A DNA stretch of 64,000 nucleotides, from contig NZ_VKKY01000003.1 in assembly GCF_008271695.1 (NCBI RefSeq), positions 868,001 to 932,000 of the forward strand, in the 5' to 3' direction. Position numbers and translations under genes: made by a program. Positions within the stretch are counted from its first letter, which is position 1; the number at the start of each line of letters is the position of its first letter. This stretch comes from Rufibacter hautae. GTDB lineage: Bacteria; Bacteroidota; Bacteroidia; Cytophagales; Hymenobacteraceae. The notes beneath the pieces are model-generated. The model saw only the letters and a program-made list of their open reading frames with translations. It was not told where the DNA came from and ran no database searches. Below are positions 54,736-62,546 of the stretch, one piece after another.

Positions 54736-54751
54736 TGTACTATAGTAACAA
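54736..54751. promoter_or_regulatory. Candidate hybrid-regulator binding site, MFS gene
   Basis: TGTACTATAGTAACAA, 15 of 16 identical to the site at 48450. It is 96 bp upstream of the MFS start codon, in the same orientation relative to the gene as at susC. Confidence 0.5.
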
Positions 54752-54830
54752 AGTAGTGAAGTGGCGCTCTGGAGGTGGAGTTAGCGTGGAAATGTTGCCA
54801 GCATAAGTGTTGCTACACTTGGGTGAGATT

Positions 54831-55595
54831 TCAGAAAAGGTTCTTGTCACCCAGCGGCTGCGGCAGGAGGAGTAAGTTGTTCTTTCTGATGTAGGCGGTC
54901 TGGTCTTCCCATTCAATGCGGTACCAGATGTCCTGCTCACCCAAGATATTCACTTTGTGGCCCAGGCTAACGGTAGCTACCAAGCCAGCGCCTGCCGAGG
55001 GGGCTGCCATGATGGGGACATTGCTGTTCCGGATAATGCCTTGCTGGTCTAAACTCAGGAAATTGGCAAAGTAGAAGACAAATGCCAGGTAGGCCAGCAC
55101 CATGAGTTTGATTTCTGGGCTGATGGGTTTCTTCTTGCTCCAGTTTACCAGCAGCAGCGTGATAGAGATAACCGCCATCACCAACAGCAACTCCAGAATC
55201 TGGGTATAGTATTTATAAAACTGGGTCTTGAAGAAGTTCCAGTCGGTGTACTCGTAGCCAGAGAGGTGCTGTTGCAGGCCTACCTCCTCCATTTTCCGGA
55301 GGACAGAGCGGCTGGGGTGTTTGCTGTAGTACAGCTGCAGGTAATGCATGGACTGGGTGTATTGCTGAAGTCCTTCATGGATGTAGGCCATTTTCAGGAG
55401 CATCTGCGGCGAGTAAATCCGCTTCTGGGAGAGTAACTGTTCGTAAATCTGGAGGGCTTGGGTGTAGCGGTGTTGGTTATATAAAAAATCTGCCTGGGCT
55501 AGTTTTTCGCTAGGAGATTGAGCCATAACAGGTTGTATCCAGAAGAAGCCCGTGACGTAAAAAAGCAGGTAGAATTTGCGAAAAATGTTTGGCAT
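54831..55595 (-). CDS. TPR membrane protein with SH3-like C-terminus
   Basis: The start at 55595 (MPNIFRKFYLLFYVTGFFW) gives a signal sequence ending MAQ; 55622 is also possible. A longer open frame runs back through a tRNA gene and cannot be real. The 254-residue protein has TPR-like helices at about 30-100 (LAQADFLYNQHRYTQALQIYEQ), two membrane helices near 130-150 and 160-180, and an SH3b-like end (LGHKVNILGEQDIWYRIEWEDQ). The layout resembles BatE of the Bacteroidetes aerotolerance operon, but no bat genes are nearby, so the name is not given. Confidence 0.7.
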   Translation of the reverse strand: MPNIFRKFYLLFYVTGFFWIQPVMAQSPSEKLAQADFLYNQHRYTQALQIYEQLLSQKRIYSPQMLLKMAYIHEGLQQYTQSMHYLQLYYSKHPSRSVLRKMEEVGLQQHLSGYEYTDWNFFKTQFYKYYTQILELLLVMAVISITLLLVNWSKKKPISPEIKLMVLAYLAFVFYFANFLSLDQQGIIRNSNVPIMAAPSAGAGLVATVSLGHKVNILGEQDIWYRIEWEDQTAYIRKNNLLLLPQPLGDKNLF

Positions 55596-55664
55596 TTTCA
55601 GAAAGGGGTTATACTTTTGCATCGCAAATGAGGGGAACGCCCTCCCAAGCAAAGGTAGTAAAAA

Positions 55665-55737
55665 GATTCTGTAGCTCAGCTGGTAGAGCAATACACTTTT
55701 AATGTATGGGTCCTGGGTTCGAATCCCAGCGGGATCA
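55665..55737 (+). tRNA. tRNA-Lys (anticodon TTT)
   Basis: A 73-nt cloverleaf. The acceptor stem GATTCTG/CGGGATC pairs with G-T wobbles, the D arm is GCTCAGCTGGTAGAGC, the anticodon loop CTTTTAA sits in the stem ATACA/TGTAT, and the T arm is CTGGGTTCGAATCCCAG. CCA is not encoded. Confidence 0.95.
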
Positions 55738-55746
55738 CTGATCACC

Positions 55747-55784
55747 AAAAGCCTTTCCGGCCCCAACGTCGGAAAGGCTTTTTT
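55747..55784 (+). terminator. Terminator between the two tRNA genes
   Basis: AAAAGCCTTTCCG and CGGAAAGGCTTTTTT form a hairpin with a T-run. The two tRNAs are therefore probably separate transcripts. Confidence 0.85.
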
Positions 55785-55802
55785 ACCACCTTTTAATTAC
55801 CT

Positions 55803-55875
55803 GATTCTGTAGCTCAGCTGGTAGAGCAATACACTTTTAATGTATGGGTCCTGGGTTCGAATCCCAGCGGGATCA
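55803..55875 (+). tRNA. tRNA-Lys (anticodon TTT), second identical copy
   Basis: All 73 bases are identical to the copy at 55665. It marks the left border of the AT-richer segment, a common integration position. Confidence 0.95.
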
Positions 55876-55900
55876 CACCACTCTTAATGAGTGAAACAAT

Positions 55901-55936
55901 AAAAAGCCTCTTTGCGCAATGTAGAGAGGCTTTTTT
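55901..55936 (+). terminator. Terminator behind the second tRNA-Lys
   Basis: AAAAAGCCTCT and AGAGGCTTTTTT pair around a 13-base loop. Confidence 0.85.
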
Positions 55937-55949
55937 GTTTTTAGGAATT

Positions 55950-56145
55950 AAATTGTCACTAACAAAATGGTGATTTGTTAGTGACAATTTCGATTGTGTT
56001 AGTGAAAGTGAAAATTTGTTCTCTTTGAAAGATTATAGAAACTATAATTTTGAATCATCACCTGTCAAATTAGGTGATTTGGCTTTTAAATAGGTTTTAG
56101 TGAAAGAAACACTGATTTTCACTAACAGTCACTAACAGCATTACA
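55950..56145. repeat. TTAGTGA repeat cluster behind umuC
   Basis: AAATTGTCACTAACAAA (55950-55966) and TTTGTTAGTGACAATTT (55974-55990) form a perfect 17-base hairpin. TTAGTGA, in either orientation, recurs near 55999, 56097, 56123, 56131 and 56140. The hairpin could end umuC transcription; the extra copies look like protein-binding sites. Confidence 0.6.
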
Positions 56146-56152
56146 TGAGTAC

Positions 56153-57427
56153 TTATTTAACATATACGCTCTGCAAATCGCTTATTCTGGTGGTGTAGCA
56201 GGGTGACTTGAAATCCCGCTTCAACTGCCAGACACCATCAATGCCCTGGGTCGCCACTTTGACCTTATCCCTACCGAACCTATCTGTGAGACCGTCCAGC
56301 ACACCCATGAGCTTATTATGCTTGCCCCTGTCCACCGTATCAAGGAGGTCGTACTGAATCTGGGTCTCTGGCACTATGTCGGTGACAATCACGCCAGACT
56401 TCTTATACCAGTAACCGTCTCTGTAGATAGCTTTAAGGGCTATGCATGCGTAATGGATTAACTCAATGTCTGAGTTCGAGGCCACTGGTAAACAAACTGT
56501 CTTGCTGTTGGAGTACTGTCTGTCGTTTTCTGAGAACCTGTTGGTGGTGACGAAAACCGTGACGAGCCTTTCGCAGCTTTTCTGCCGCCTCAGTTTCTTG
56601 GCGCACTTCGCTGCATATGAGGCGGTGGCCTCTTGAAGTACTTCAAAGCTATCAGCTTTCTTACCAAAGCTCCTGGATGTGCAAATCCCTTTTTTAGATG
56701 GGGCAACCTCTTCCAGTTCCAGGCAAGACTCTCCACGAAGTTCCTTCAACAATCTCACACCCACGATGGTCATGTGCTGCCTCACCCAATTCTCGGATAG
56801 ATTGGTGAAGTCCAGTGCAGTCTGTACGTTTCGTGTCCTAAGGAACCTGGCGTACTGGCGACCGATGCCCCATACATCTTCTATGCTGGTGGCCTCTAAT
56901 GCTTTTTTGATGTGGTATGGGTCTGTCAGCACAAGCACACCGTTCGCTTTCCTTGACTTCTTGGCGAGTCTGTTTGCCACCTTCGCAAGTGCCTTGGTGG
57001 GTGCTATGCCGACCGAGACGGGTATGCCAGTCCATTGCAGAACAGTTGCCTTAATCTCATGCGCATAGGCGAACAGGTCTTTCTTGTAGAAGTTGCTAAG
57101 GTCAAGGAAGCACTCGTCTATGGAATATACCTCGATGCAGGGCGTGAAATGGGAGAGCGTCTGCATCACCCTATCACTCAAATCACCATACAGCTCATAG
57201 TTGGAAGAAAAGGCACGCACCTGACCGTTCTCCACCATGCGCCTTATCTTGAAAAAAGGCTCACCCATGGGAATGCCGAGTTCCTTCGCCTCATTGCTAC
57301 GTGCTATCACGCACCCATCGTTGTTGGAGAGTACTACCACGGCCTTTCCGTTCAGGTCAGGCTGGAATACACGCTCACATGAGCAGTAGAAGGAGTTACA
57401 GTCCACCAGAGCAAATAAGGATGTCAT
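56153..57427 (-). CDS. umuC: Y-family translesion DNA polymerase UmuC
   Basis: A 424-residue error-prone polymerase. The start at 57427 (MTSLFALVDCNSFY) is preferred because D9 then begins the first catalytic motif; a frame starting nine codons earlier is possible. The second motif is YSIDECFLDL with D104 and E105. The family motif SVGIAPTKALAKVAN, the GIGRQYARFL hairpin, and the little-finger domain (SRSFGKKADSFEVLQEA) are intact. It begins 5 bp after umuD and is translated with it. A double frame break is not present, so it should be active. Confidence 0.93.
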   Translation of the reverse strand: MTSLFALVDCNSFYCSCERVFQPDLNGKAVVVLSNNDGCVIARSNEAKELGIPMGEPFFKIRRMVENGQVRAFSSNYELYGDLSDRVMQTLSHFTPCIEVYSIDECFLDLSNFYKKDLFAYAHEIKATVLQWTGIPVSVGIAPTKALAKVANRLAKKSRKANGVLVLTDPYHIKKALEATSIEDVWGIGRQYARFLRTRNVQTALDFTNLSENWVRQHMTIVGVRLLKELRGESCLELEEVAPSKKGICTSRSFGKKADSFEVLQEATASYAAKCAKKLRRQKSCERLVTVFVTTNRFSENDRQYSNSKTVCLPVASNSDIELIHYACIALKAIYRDGYWYKKSGVIVTDIVPETQIQYDLLDTVDRGKHNKLMGVLDGLTDRFGRDKVKVATQGIDGVWQLKRDFKSPCYTTRISDLQSVYVK

Positions 57428-57432
57428 GATGA

Positions 57433-57888
57433 TTAAGGCTTGTGTATGACCCAAATCACCACGCCCCAGACCTGTAGGTTCATTTCCTCGGTAAGCTCGA
57501 TGGGGCGGTAGGCGGGGTTGGCTGGCATTAGGAAAGCCTTACCGTTTATTCTTTTGAAGGTCTTCACGGTGAACTCACCGTCCACGAAGAAAATCACAGG
57601 CTTACCGTCAATGGGCTTGAGTGACTTGTCAATCACCAGTATGTCTCCTTCGTTGATGTCAGCGTCCACCATGGAAGAGCCACGCACCTTCAGCATATAG
57701 GTGGTGGTTGGGCGTTGCACGAGGTATGTGGAGAGGTCTATCTTCTCACCGAGATAGTCATTTGCGGGCGATGGAAATCCCGCTGAAATCTCGCAATGGA
57801 AAAGCGGTATCTCTATTCCCTCTGCGAAAGAGAAATCTACGGGTTCCAGTACAAGCGGATTGATTGGTATAACTCTGTCTATGCACAT
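57433..57888 (-). CDS. umuD: UmuD-type S24 self-cleaving accessory protein
   Basis: A 151-residue LexA-fold protease that matures by self-cleavage and activates UmuC. The start at 57888 (MCIDRVIPINPL) removes 18 poorly fitting residues. The cleavage site is A36-G37 in ISAGFPSPAND, the nucleophile is S72 in GSSM, and the general base is K109 in TVKTFKR; the 37-residue spacing equals that of E. coli S60 and K97. A small palindrome lies 7 bp in front of the start codon. Confidence 0.93.
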   Translation of the reverse strand: MCIDRVIPINPLVLEPVDFSFAEGIEIPLFHCEISAGFPSPANDYLGEKIDLSTYLVQRPTTTYMLKVRGSSMVDADINEGDILVIDKSLKPIDGKPVIFFVDGEFTVKTFKRINGKAFLMPANPAYRPIELTEEMNLQVWGVVIWVIHKP

Positions 57889-57894
57889 GCCTGT

Positions 57895-57910
57895 ATTAGT
57901 TTTTACTAAT
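57895..57910. promoter_or_regulatory. Candidate operator in front of umuD
   Basis: ATTAGTTTTTACTAAT, a perfect 6-4-6 palindrome, ends 7 bp from the umuD start. A second inverted repeat, AATTAGCTG...CAGCTAATT, is at 57953-57980. Both share the TTAG half-site with the repeats behind umuC. Confidence 0.5.
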
Positions 57911-58027
57911 AATATTAGCAAATACGCAAACAACTGAGTCAATAACTAAAATAATTAGCTGAAATTTTCAACAGCTAATTTGGATTGTCCACAATATCTG
58001 GTGGAACTTGTTGGCCATCAAGACATT

Positions 58028-58687
58028 TCAAAGAGAGTTTATTACCTCAGGAACGTTGTTGGTTGCAGAGTTGACAAGCGTAGAGACAGGGTAGGCCATC
58101 ATCTTATCTGCGTCAAACGGTTGGAGCAGCGAAATAAAGCCCTGCTGAGACTCATTACCGTCCAACCATAGTTCCTCGGCCTCTGGGGAGAGAATCACTG
58201 GCATGCGGTCATGTATGGGGTTCACGAGTTCATTAGCGGATGCCGTGATGATGGAGAAGGTATTAATTATTTCACCCGTTGATTTGTCCAACCATTCATC
58301 CCAGAGGCCAGCGAAGCTGAATAGGTCACCGTCCTTCATGGTTATCCTGTGAGGCACTTTCCCATGGTCGGTAACTTTCCATTCGAAGAAACCGTCCGCT
58401 GGCACAAGGCACCTCTTTAATTTCAGCAGGTTTCGGAAAGAAGGTTTCTCGGTGATGGTCTCAGCCCTGGCGTTGATTGGCCTTTTCACCGCCTTCGTGT
58501 CTTTCGCCCAGAATGGTAGCAGACCCCATGAGAAGAATTGGACGGTATTGGGTTTCTCGTTTGTCACGACAGGTAGGCTCTGCGATGGTGCTGCATTGTA
58601 ATGCGCCTGCTCCACTGTTTCAGCAAGAATTTTGCCCAGATGTGATTTGCTGTCCTTTTTGGGTATTACGGAGTATCTTCCGCACAT
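58028..58687 (-). CDS. SRAP-domain protein (YedK/HMCES family)
   Basis: A 219-residue protein that protects abasic sites in single-stranded DNA by forming a cross-link with the catalytic cysteine. The start at 58687 is decided by MCGRYSV, because C2 must become the N-terminal residue after methionine removal. Other family motifs are NAAPSQSLPVV, PINARAETI, CLVPADGFFEWK and HDRMPVIL. It is upstream of umuD in the same direction with 139 bp between, so it may be a separate transcript. With umuDC it forms a DNA-damage cluster. Confidence 0.93.
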   Translation of the reverse strand: MCGRYSVIPKKDSKSHLGKILAETVEQAHYNAAPSQSLPVVTNEKPNTVQFFSWGLLPFWAKDTKAVKRPINARAETITEKPSFRNLLKLKRCLVPADGFFEWKVTDHGKVPHRITMKDGDLFSFAGLWDEWLDKSTGEIINTFSIITASANELVNPIHDRMPVILSPEAEELWLDGNESQQGFISLLQPFDADKMMAYPVSTLVNSATNNVPEVINSL

Positions 58688-58732
58688 GGTTCCTTTCTGT
58701 AGTATTTGAATGAAATTTACCAGAAAACTCAC

Positions 58733-59098
58733 CTAAACTTTGATTTTTATAAGCATGGAGCAAGTGGTAAAGTTGCTATGTTGTATTTATTTAGGTTAGC
58801 TTACACATAAGTGAAGAGTGGTCTGTTTTAATGGGTTGCTCGTTGTGCTAATTGGGGCGAATTCAAATAATATTTATAAAGAATTTATCAATATAATTTG
58901 AATTCGCCCTTGGTTCTGTTACAGCTCACTGAAATTGTCATTTAAAGAAGGACTAATATGTTTTAATGAAAAAGATTAGTAATTATTTTGATTCCTGAAT
59001 AAGCCTATAGCAGAAAAATGGTCAAGTGCATATTTTACAATGGAGTAAAGTTATGCAATAATGGTAGCATAATCTACCACCCCGAATTAACTTATTTA
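58733..59098. other. AT-rich gene-free stretch with a long hairpin
   Basis: GGGCGAATTCAAAT (58855-58868) and ATTTGAATTCGCCC (58896-58909) are perfect 14-base arms around 27 AT-rich bases. I find no gene in these 366 bp. Confidence 0.5.
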
Positions 59099-59269
59099 CT
59101 ACCTTTTGTCCAATCGTCTAATTTTAGGCTTTTCTAATTTTGCGTTCAAGTCAATACCTCTCTGCCTGAACTCAGTATCTATGATATCCTGCTCTTCTTT
59201 CGTCTTTGCATATTTCCACATTGCGTATAATATGTCTATAGGGGCGTTTTTTAACTGTTCTTGTGTCAT
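59099..59269 (-). CDS. Small acidic/basic hypothetical protein
   Basis: A 56-residue frame beginning MTQEQLKNAPIDILYAM and ending LEKPKIRRLDKR. The N-terminal part is a plausible amphipathic helix and the end is basic. It is not recognised. Normal codon use for the surrounding AT-rich DNA and its position 19 bp from the stop of the gene upstream (59289-59630) suggest a real two-gene unit. Confidence 0.55.
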   Translation of the reverse strand: MTQEQLKNAPIDILYAMWKYAKTKEEQDIIDTEFRQRGIDLNAKLEKPKIRRLDKR

Positions 59270-59288
59270 TGTTTAATAAATCAGATGT

Positions 59289-59630
59289 TTACAAAGAGTT
59301 GGTGCCATTTATCATCTTGACATTTTGCTGATATAGGCTCAATATCTTAGTTGATGTGCAATTAAGAGATAAACAAGTACGGTATACTTTGTTGTTGTTT
59401 TTGAAATACTCCACTACTAACCTTGCGAATAAGTCTTTAGAGTGTTTTTTAGGAAAATAAATAACAGTGTACCGTTCGGTGTTCTCAGAGAATCCGTGCT
59501 GAATAAAATCGCACATATCAACTGTTATATTTTTAATTCTACTAAACCTTTCATTGTCAAAAGTAGTTTCTTGTGTTTTAGCAACAAGCAGGCCTTTTTC
59601 ATTAAAATACTGTTCTTTCAAGTGTTCCAT
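59289..59630 (-). CDS. Hypothetical protein, 113 residues
   Basis: Not recognised. It has no signal peptide or membrane segment. It starts MEHLKEQYFNEKGLLVAKTQ and has ERYTVIYFPKKHSKDLFARL in the middle, a mixed strand-helix pattern. The base composition fits the acquired segment. It is probably transcribed with the small gene downstream. Confidence 0.55.
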   Translation of the reverse strand: MEHLKEQYFNEKGLLVAKTQETTFDNERFSRIKNITVDMCDFIQHGFSENTERYTVIYFPKKHSKDLFARLVVEYFKNNNKVYRTCLSLNCTSTKILSLYQQNVKMINGTNSL

Positions 59631-59854
59631 ATTTATTCTTTTTTTACCTTTTAATTAGTGTATTTGCTTATCAAACGACCAAGTATATCCAATTGTTCAC
59701 TGCTAAAAAGACACCTTACAAGCATATATATTATCTTTGTATTAGGGGTTGAAAATTTATATAAGTTCTTTTTTTGTTAATATATAATTTTTGAGTTGAC
59801 CTAAGAATATTCGGTTTTTTAATGACAAATAGAATACTTTGATTTTGTGCTAAG

Positions 59855-60111
59855 ATGGTAAAGCAAGAATTAATATTTACTTTATTGGAAAAGTATGATT
59901 GGGAGTTGCTGGTTGTGTTCCTTAAATTAAGTACTTGGAAGAGAAGTTATAATGATAATTCTATCTGTGATGGTACGCAGTGGGAGATAAAAGCGAAAGG
60001 AGATGGGTTCAATATCAAATCCTACGGCTCTAACTAATACCCAAGCGATTTCGGTGAATTCCTGACCATCTTGAAATGGATAGTTGCTGTGGCAGGTATT
60101 GAAATCAAATG
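59855..60111 (+). pseudogene. Interrupted gene with an in-frame TAA
   Basis: The frame from 59855 gives 60 residues ending DGTQWEIKAKGDGFNIKSYGSN and then a TAA at 60035-60037. The same frame continues directly as YPSDFGEFLTILKWIVAVAGIEIK before a TGA at 60109. The two parts read as one continuous protein (GSN, one residue lost to the stop, YPSDFGEFL), so a single nonsense change broke the gene. The N-terminus may also be truncated. I recall similar GSNxYP endings in Bacteroidetes hypothetical proteins, but no function is known to me. Confidence 0.65.
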
Positions 60112-60315
60112 ACAACAGGTGTTTAATCTCAACACCCCATAGTTTTACGCTTATAGCTTTTGTCCTACGGATAATGTCATAATCTTTTTCTATCCTAAAC
60201 TCTGAAGCACTAATTCCATTTCTTTATAATCAACCTTACAATATCACCTCCAACAAACATCTTGTGATAAATTGGCTCCGTACTTATAACAAATAAATGG
60301 GTTGGGTTTATTCAT

Positions 60316-60323
60316 TAGCTTTG
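60316..60323 (+). promoter_or_regulatory. -7 box of the nitronate monooxygenase gene
   Basis: TAGCTTTG fits TAnnTTTG, 11 bp before the start codon at 60334. No -33 TTTG is seen at the usual distance. Confidence 0.35.
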
Positions 60324-60333
60324 CTTTAAAATC

Positions 60334-61404
60334 ATGATACATTCTGCCGTTCTTACTAAGCTTCTCAAAATTAAATACCCAATAATACAGGCACCAATGT
60401 TTGGGGTTTCTTCCCCAGAGATGGTAGCTGCTGCTGCTAAGGCAGAATGTTTAGGTTCATTACCATTAGGTGACCTTCCTGCCGAGAAATGTGTTGACCT
60501 GATACGGGCTACCAGACGGTTGACAACCAAAGATTTCGCAGTAAATATCTTCGTCAATGAAATCCCTCAGCTCAGTGACGAACTTAAGGTTAAATACGAA
60601 GAAGCCAAACGGTTTATCGAGCAGTTTGCAGAATACCAGAAACTGGATGTAGAGCTTCCAGACATCAATGAGATAAAACTTACAACTTACCAGGAGCAAT
60701 TGGATGCTATCATCTCAGAGGGATGCAACATCCTTAGTTTCACATTTGGCAACCTTGATGGAGTTAGTATTCAAAGATTGAAGAGCCACGGGGTGACTTT
60801 GATGGGAACTTGCACATCCGTAAAAGAAGCCCTTATTCTTGAGCAATCTGGTATTGACCTGATTTGTGTTCAAGGTATAGAAGCAGGTGGGCATCGTGGA
60901 ACCTTTGCCTCAGATGAAATACCGAAAATAGGGGGATTATCTTTGCTTGCGCAAGTTTATGACTCAGTTAAGGCACCACTGATATATGCAGGTGGCATTT
61001 ATAACGGTAGGACATTGATTGCAGCCAAAGCCCTGGGAGCGGAAGGATGCCAAATCGGCAGTTTGCTTTTGAGTTCGGTTGAGAGCGCATTGAACCGTTT
61101 TGAGAAAGACAGGTTAGCGGTTATCAAAGAAAACGACACCGTACTGACCAAAAGCTTTTCAGGCCGTTACGCAAGGGGAATCAAGAATGCTTTCATTGAA
61201 AAAATGGAACAGAGTGGCTACATTCTTCCTTACCCTTACCAAAACAAGCTGACGAACCTACTTCGTGCCACCGCAAAAGCTAAGGAGAATATAGATTTTG
61301 TAAGCATTTGGGCAGGCCAATCAACGAGAGAGCTAAGTGAAGAATCTACCACTTTTATCTTAAATAATTTAATTGAAAGTGTTGAGCCGATAGTTAGGGG
61401 CTAA
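60334..61404 (+). CDS. Nitronate monooxygenase family protein
   Basis: A 356-residue FMN-dependent TIM-barrel enzyme that oxidises alkyl nitronates, or a related enoyl reductase-like flavoenzyme. The family motifs are YPIIQAPMFGVSSPEMV at the start, GIEAGGHRGTFASDE with the catalytic histidine, and LIYAGGIYNGRTLIAAKALGAEGCQIGS at the phosphate-binding loop, cited here as GGIYNGRTL and LGAEGCQIGS. Length is normal. It lies in the acquired segment with no functional neighbours; a detoxification role is an inference. Confidence 0.9.
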   Translation: MIHSAVLTKLLKIKYPIIQAPMFGVSSPEMVAAAAKAECLGSLPLGDLPAEKCVDLIRATRRLTTKDFAVNIFVNEIPQLSDELKVKYEEAKRFIEQFAEYQKLDVELPDINEIKLTTYQEQLDAIISEGCNILSFTFGNLDGVSIQRLKSHGVTLMGTCTSVKEALILEQSGIDLICVQGIEAGGHRGTFASDEIPKIGGLSLLAQVYDSVKAPLIYAGGIYNGRTLIAAKALGAEGCQIGSLLLSSVESALNRFEKDRLAVIKENDTVLTKSFSGRYARGIKNAFIEKMEQSGYILPYPYQNKLTNLLRATAKAKENIDFVSIWAGQSTRELSEESTTFILNNLIESVEPIVRG

Positions 61405-61510
61405 TACATTTAGACATTTTGTTTAGGATTTTGCCAGGATTTTTCTTAACTTTATAAAAGAAAAATATTCTTCAGCAAGTTACTTTATCTTTAACTGAAC
61501 CCAGCTATAC

Positions 61511-62419
61511 ATGCATAGAGCCACTACCAATTTAACCAGCAATGATATGTTTGAAATGAAATTCATATTGTCAGAAAGGTTGAAACGGGGTAGGAGTTTA
61601 GCTTATTTTGCATCAGGTACGAGAATCAGAGAAGGTTATAAAGAGCTTCCATTTGAAAATGTAATCCTGATTGACCACTCATTTAAGGATGTGATTTGCT
61701 TCGACCAGAAGGTCATTAAAATCGGGCTTACGGCCACATTAGCCACGGGGCTGCTAAAAGAAGTGGGGGCTAAGCTGGACGCATTTGTCTGTATCAACGA
61801 GGGTCTTTCAGAAGGCAACGGACACGTACCAATCCAGAACCAAGGAATTTTTTCGAACATTCTCCCGCTGATGAAAGAAGAATATATCCATGTGGCCTGC
61901 CCTGGTTATTATGGCCAACGGAAATGGAAGAAGATGTTCAATCTGCCCCAATTAGCTACCGTATTGGATGAAAATGACGTAGATTATCTTGACCCTAAGA
62001 TTTTCTCAGACTACTATAGATATAAGAAGTGCTTTGTCTGGAAGGTCAAAAAGCAAACAGGTGAGCCTTCTACATTCAAATTGGGTTCACGAACCATTAC
62101 TGTGCAGCGTAAGAACATTTGGGAAGACTACGGCACAAGGAAGCTCTTCATCCGCTGCTCTCCTTTAGAGACCGACAACATAAAAAGTGTTGCCCCAGAT
62201 GTAGAGATACTGAAAGACTACAGCTTCGAGCGTTTGCTTCAGTACTGTACAACAAATAAAATAAAGAGAATTGGTTTGTCTCCATGGCTACGCCACAGCT
62301 ACAATGGCTTCCTGAGCTATATCAAAGACAACGAAGAAAGATTTCCCTTCCCGCAGGAGTTAAATTTTTACCATTTAGAAAAAAATGACTTTAAGCAGTT
62401 GTACGCCTTGGCTCAGTAG
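61511..62419 (+). CDS. Unknown 302-residue cytoplasmic protein
   Basis: Not recognised. The first half has a pattern like a Rossmann fold: LAYFASGTRIREGY, NVILIDHSF, KVIKIGLTATLATGLLKE, LDAFVCINEGLSEGNGH and YIHVACPGYYGQRKW. The second half is basic and aromatic, with KKCFVWKVKKQTG and IRCSPLETDNIKSV. A nucleotide- or SAM-binding role is only a guess. A second ATG at 61547 is an alternative start. It follows the nitronate monooxygenase gene by 106 bp in the same direction. Confidence 0.6.
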   Translation: MHRATTNLTSNDMFEMKFILSERLKRGRSLAYFASGTRIREGYKELPFENVILIDHSFKDVICFDQKVIKIGLTATLATGLLKEVGAKLDAFVCINEGLSEGNGHVPIQNQGIFSNILPLMKEEYIHVACPGYYGQRKWKKMFNLPQLATVLDENDVDYLDPKIFSDYYRYKKCFVWKVKKQTGEPSTFKLGSRTITVQRKNIWEDYGTRKLFIRCSPLETDNIKSVAPDVEILKDYSFERLLQYCTTNKIKRIGLSPWLRHSYNGFLSYIKDNEERFPFPQELNFYHLEKNDFKQLYALAQ

Positions 62420-62546
62420 TGGAAGAACAACTCAAAGGATGTCAAGGTTTCGAAGGCGAAATCGTAAGCATTTTCTTTATCAAGTTTGCAAAGGGCTAAG
62501 AAGTGTTTCAATGCTTTTTAGCTGATGTTATAGTAAGTTTTTTTAT

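Noticed and set aside
55596-55766. N-terminal extension of the TPR/SH3 gene through tRNA-Lys
   Set aside because: The extension is the complement of the tRNA gene, so the true start must lie downstream.
55665-55875. Tandem tRNA-Lys genes as left and right attachment sites of an element
   Set aside because: Only a terminator and 27 bp lie between them, and no integrase is near; they are more simply a gene duplication, though the second may still border an island.
58900-58912. GAATTCGCCCTT, identical to a cloning-vector flank
   Set aside because: The orientation of the two arms is the reverse of a vector junction and the sequence around is continuous; it is taken as chance.
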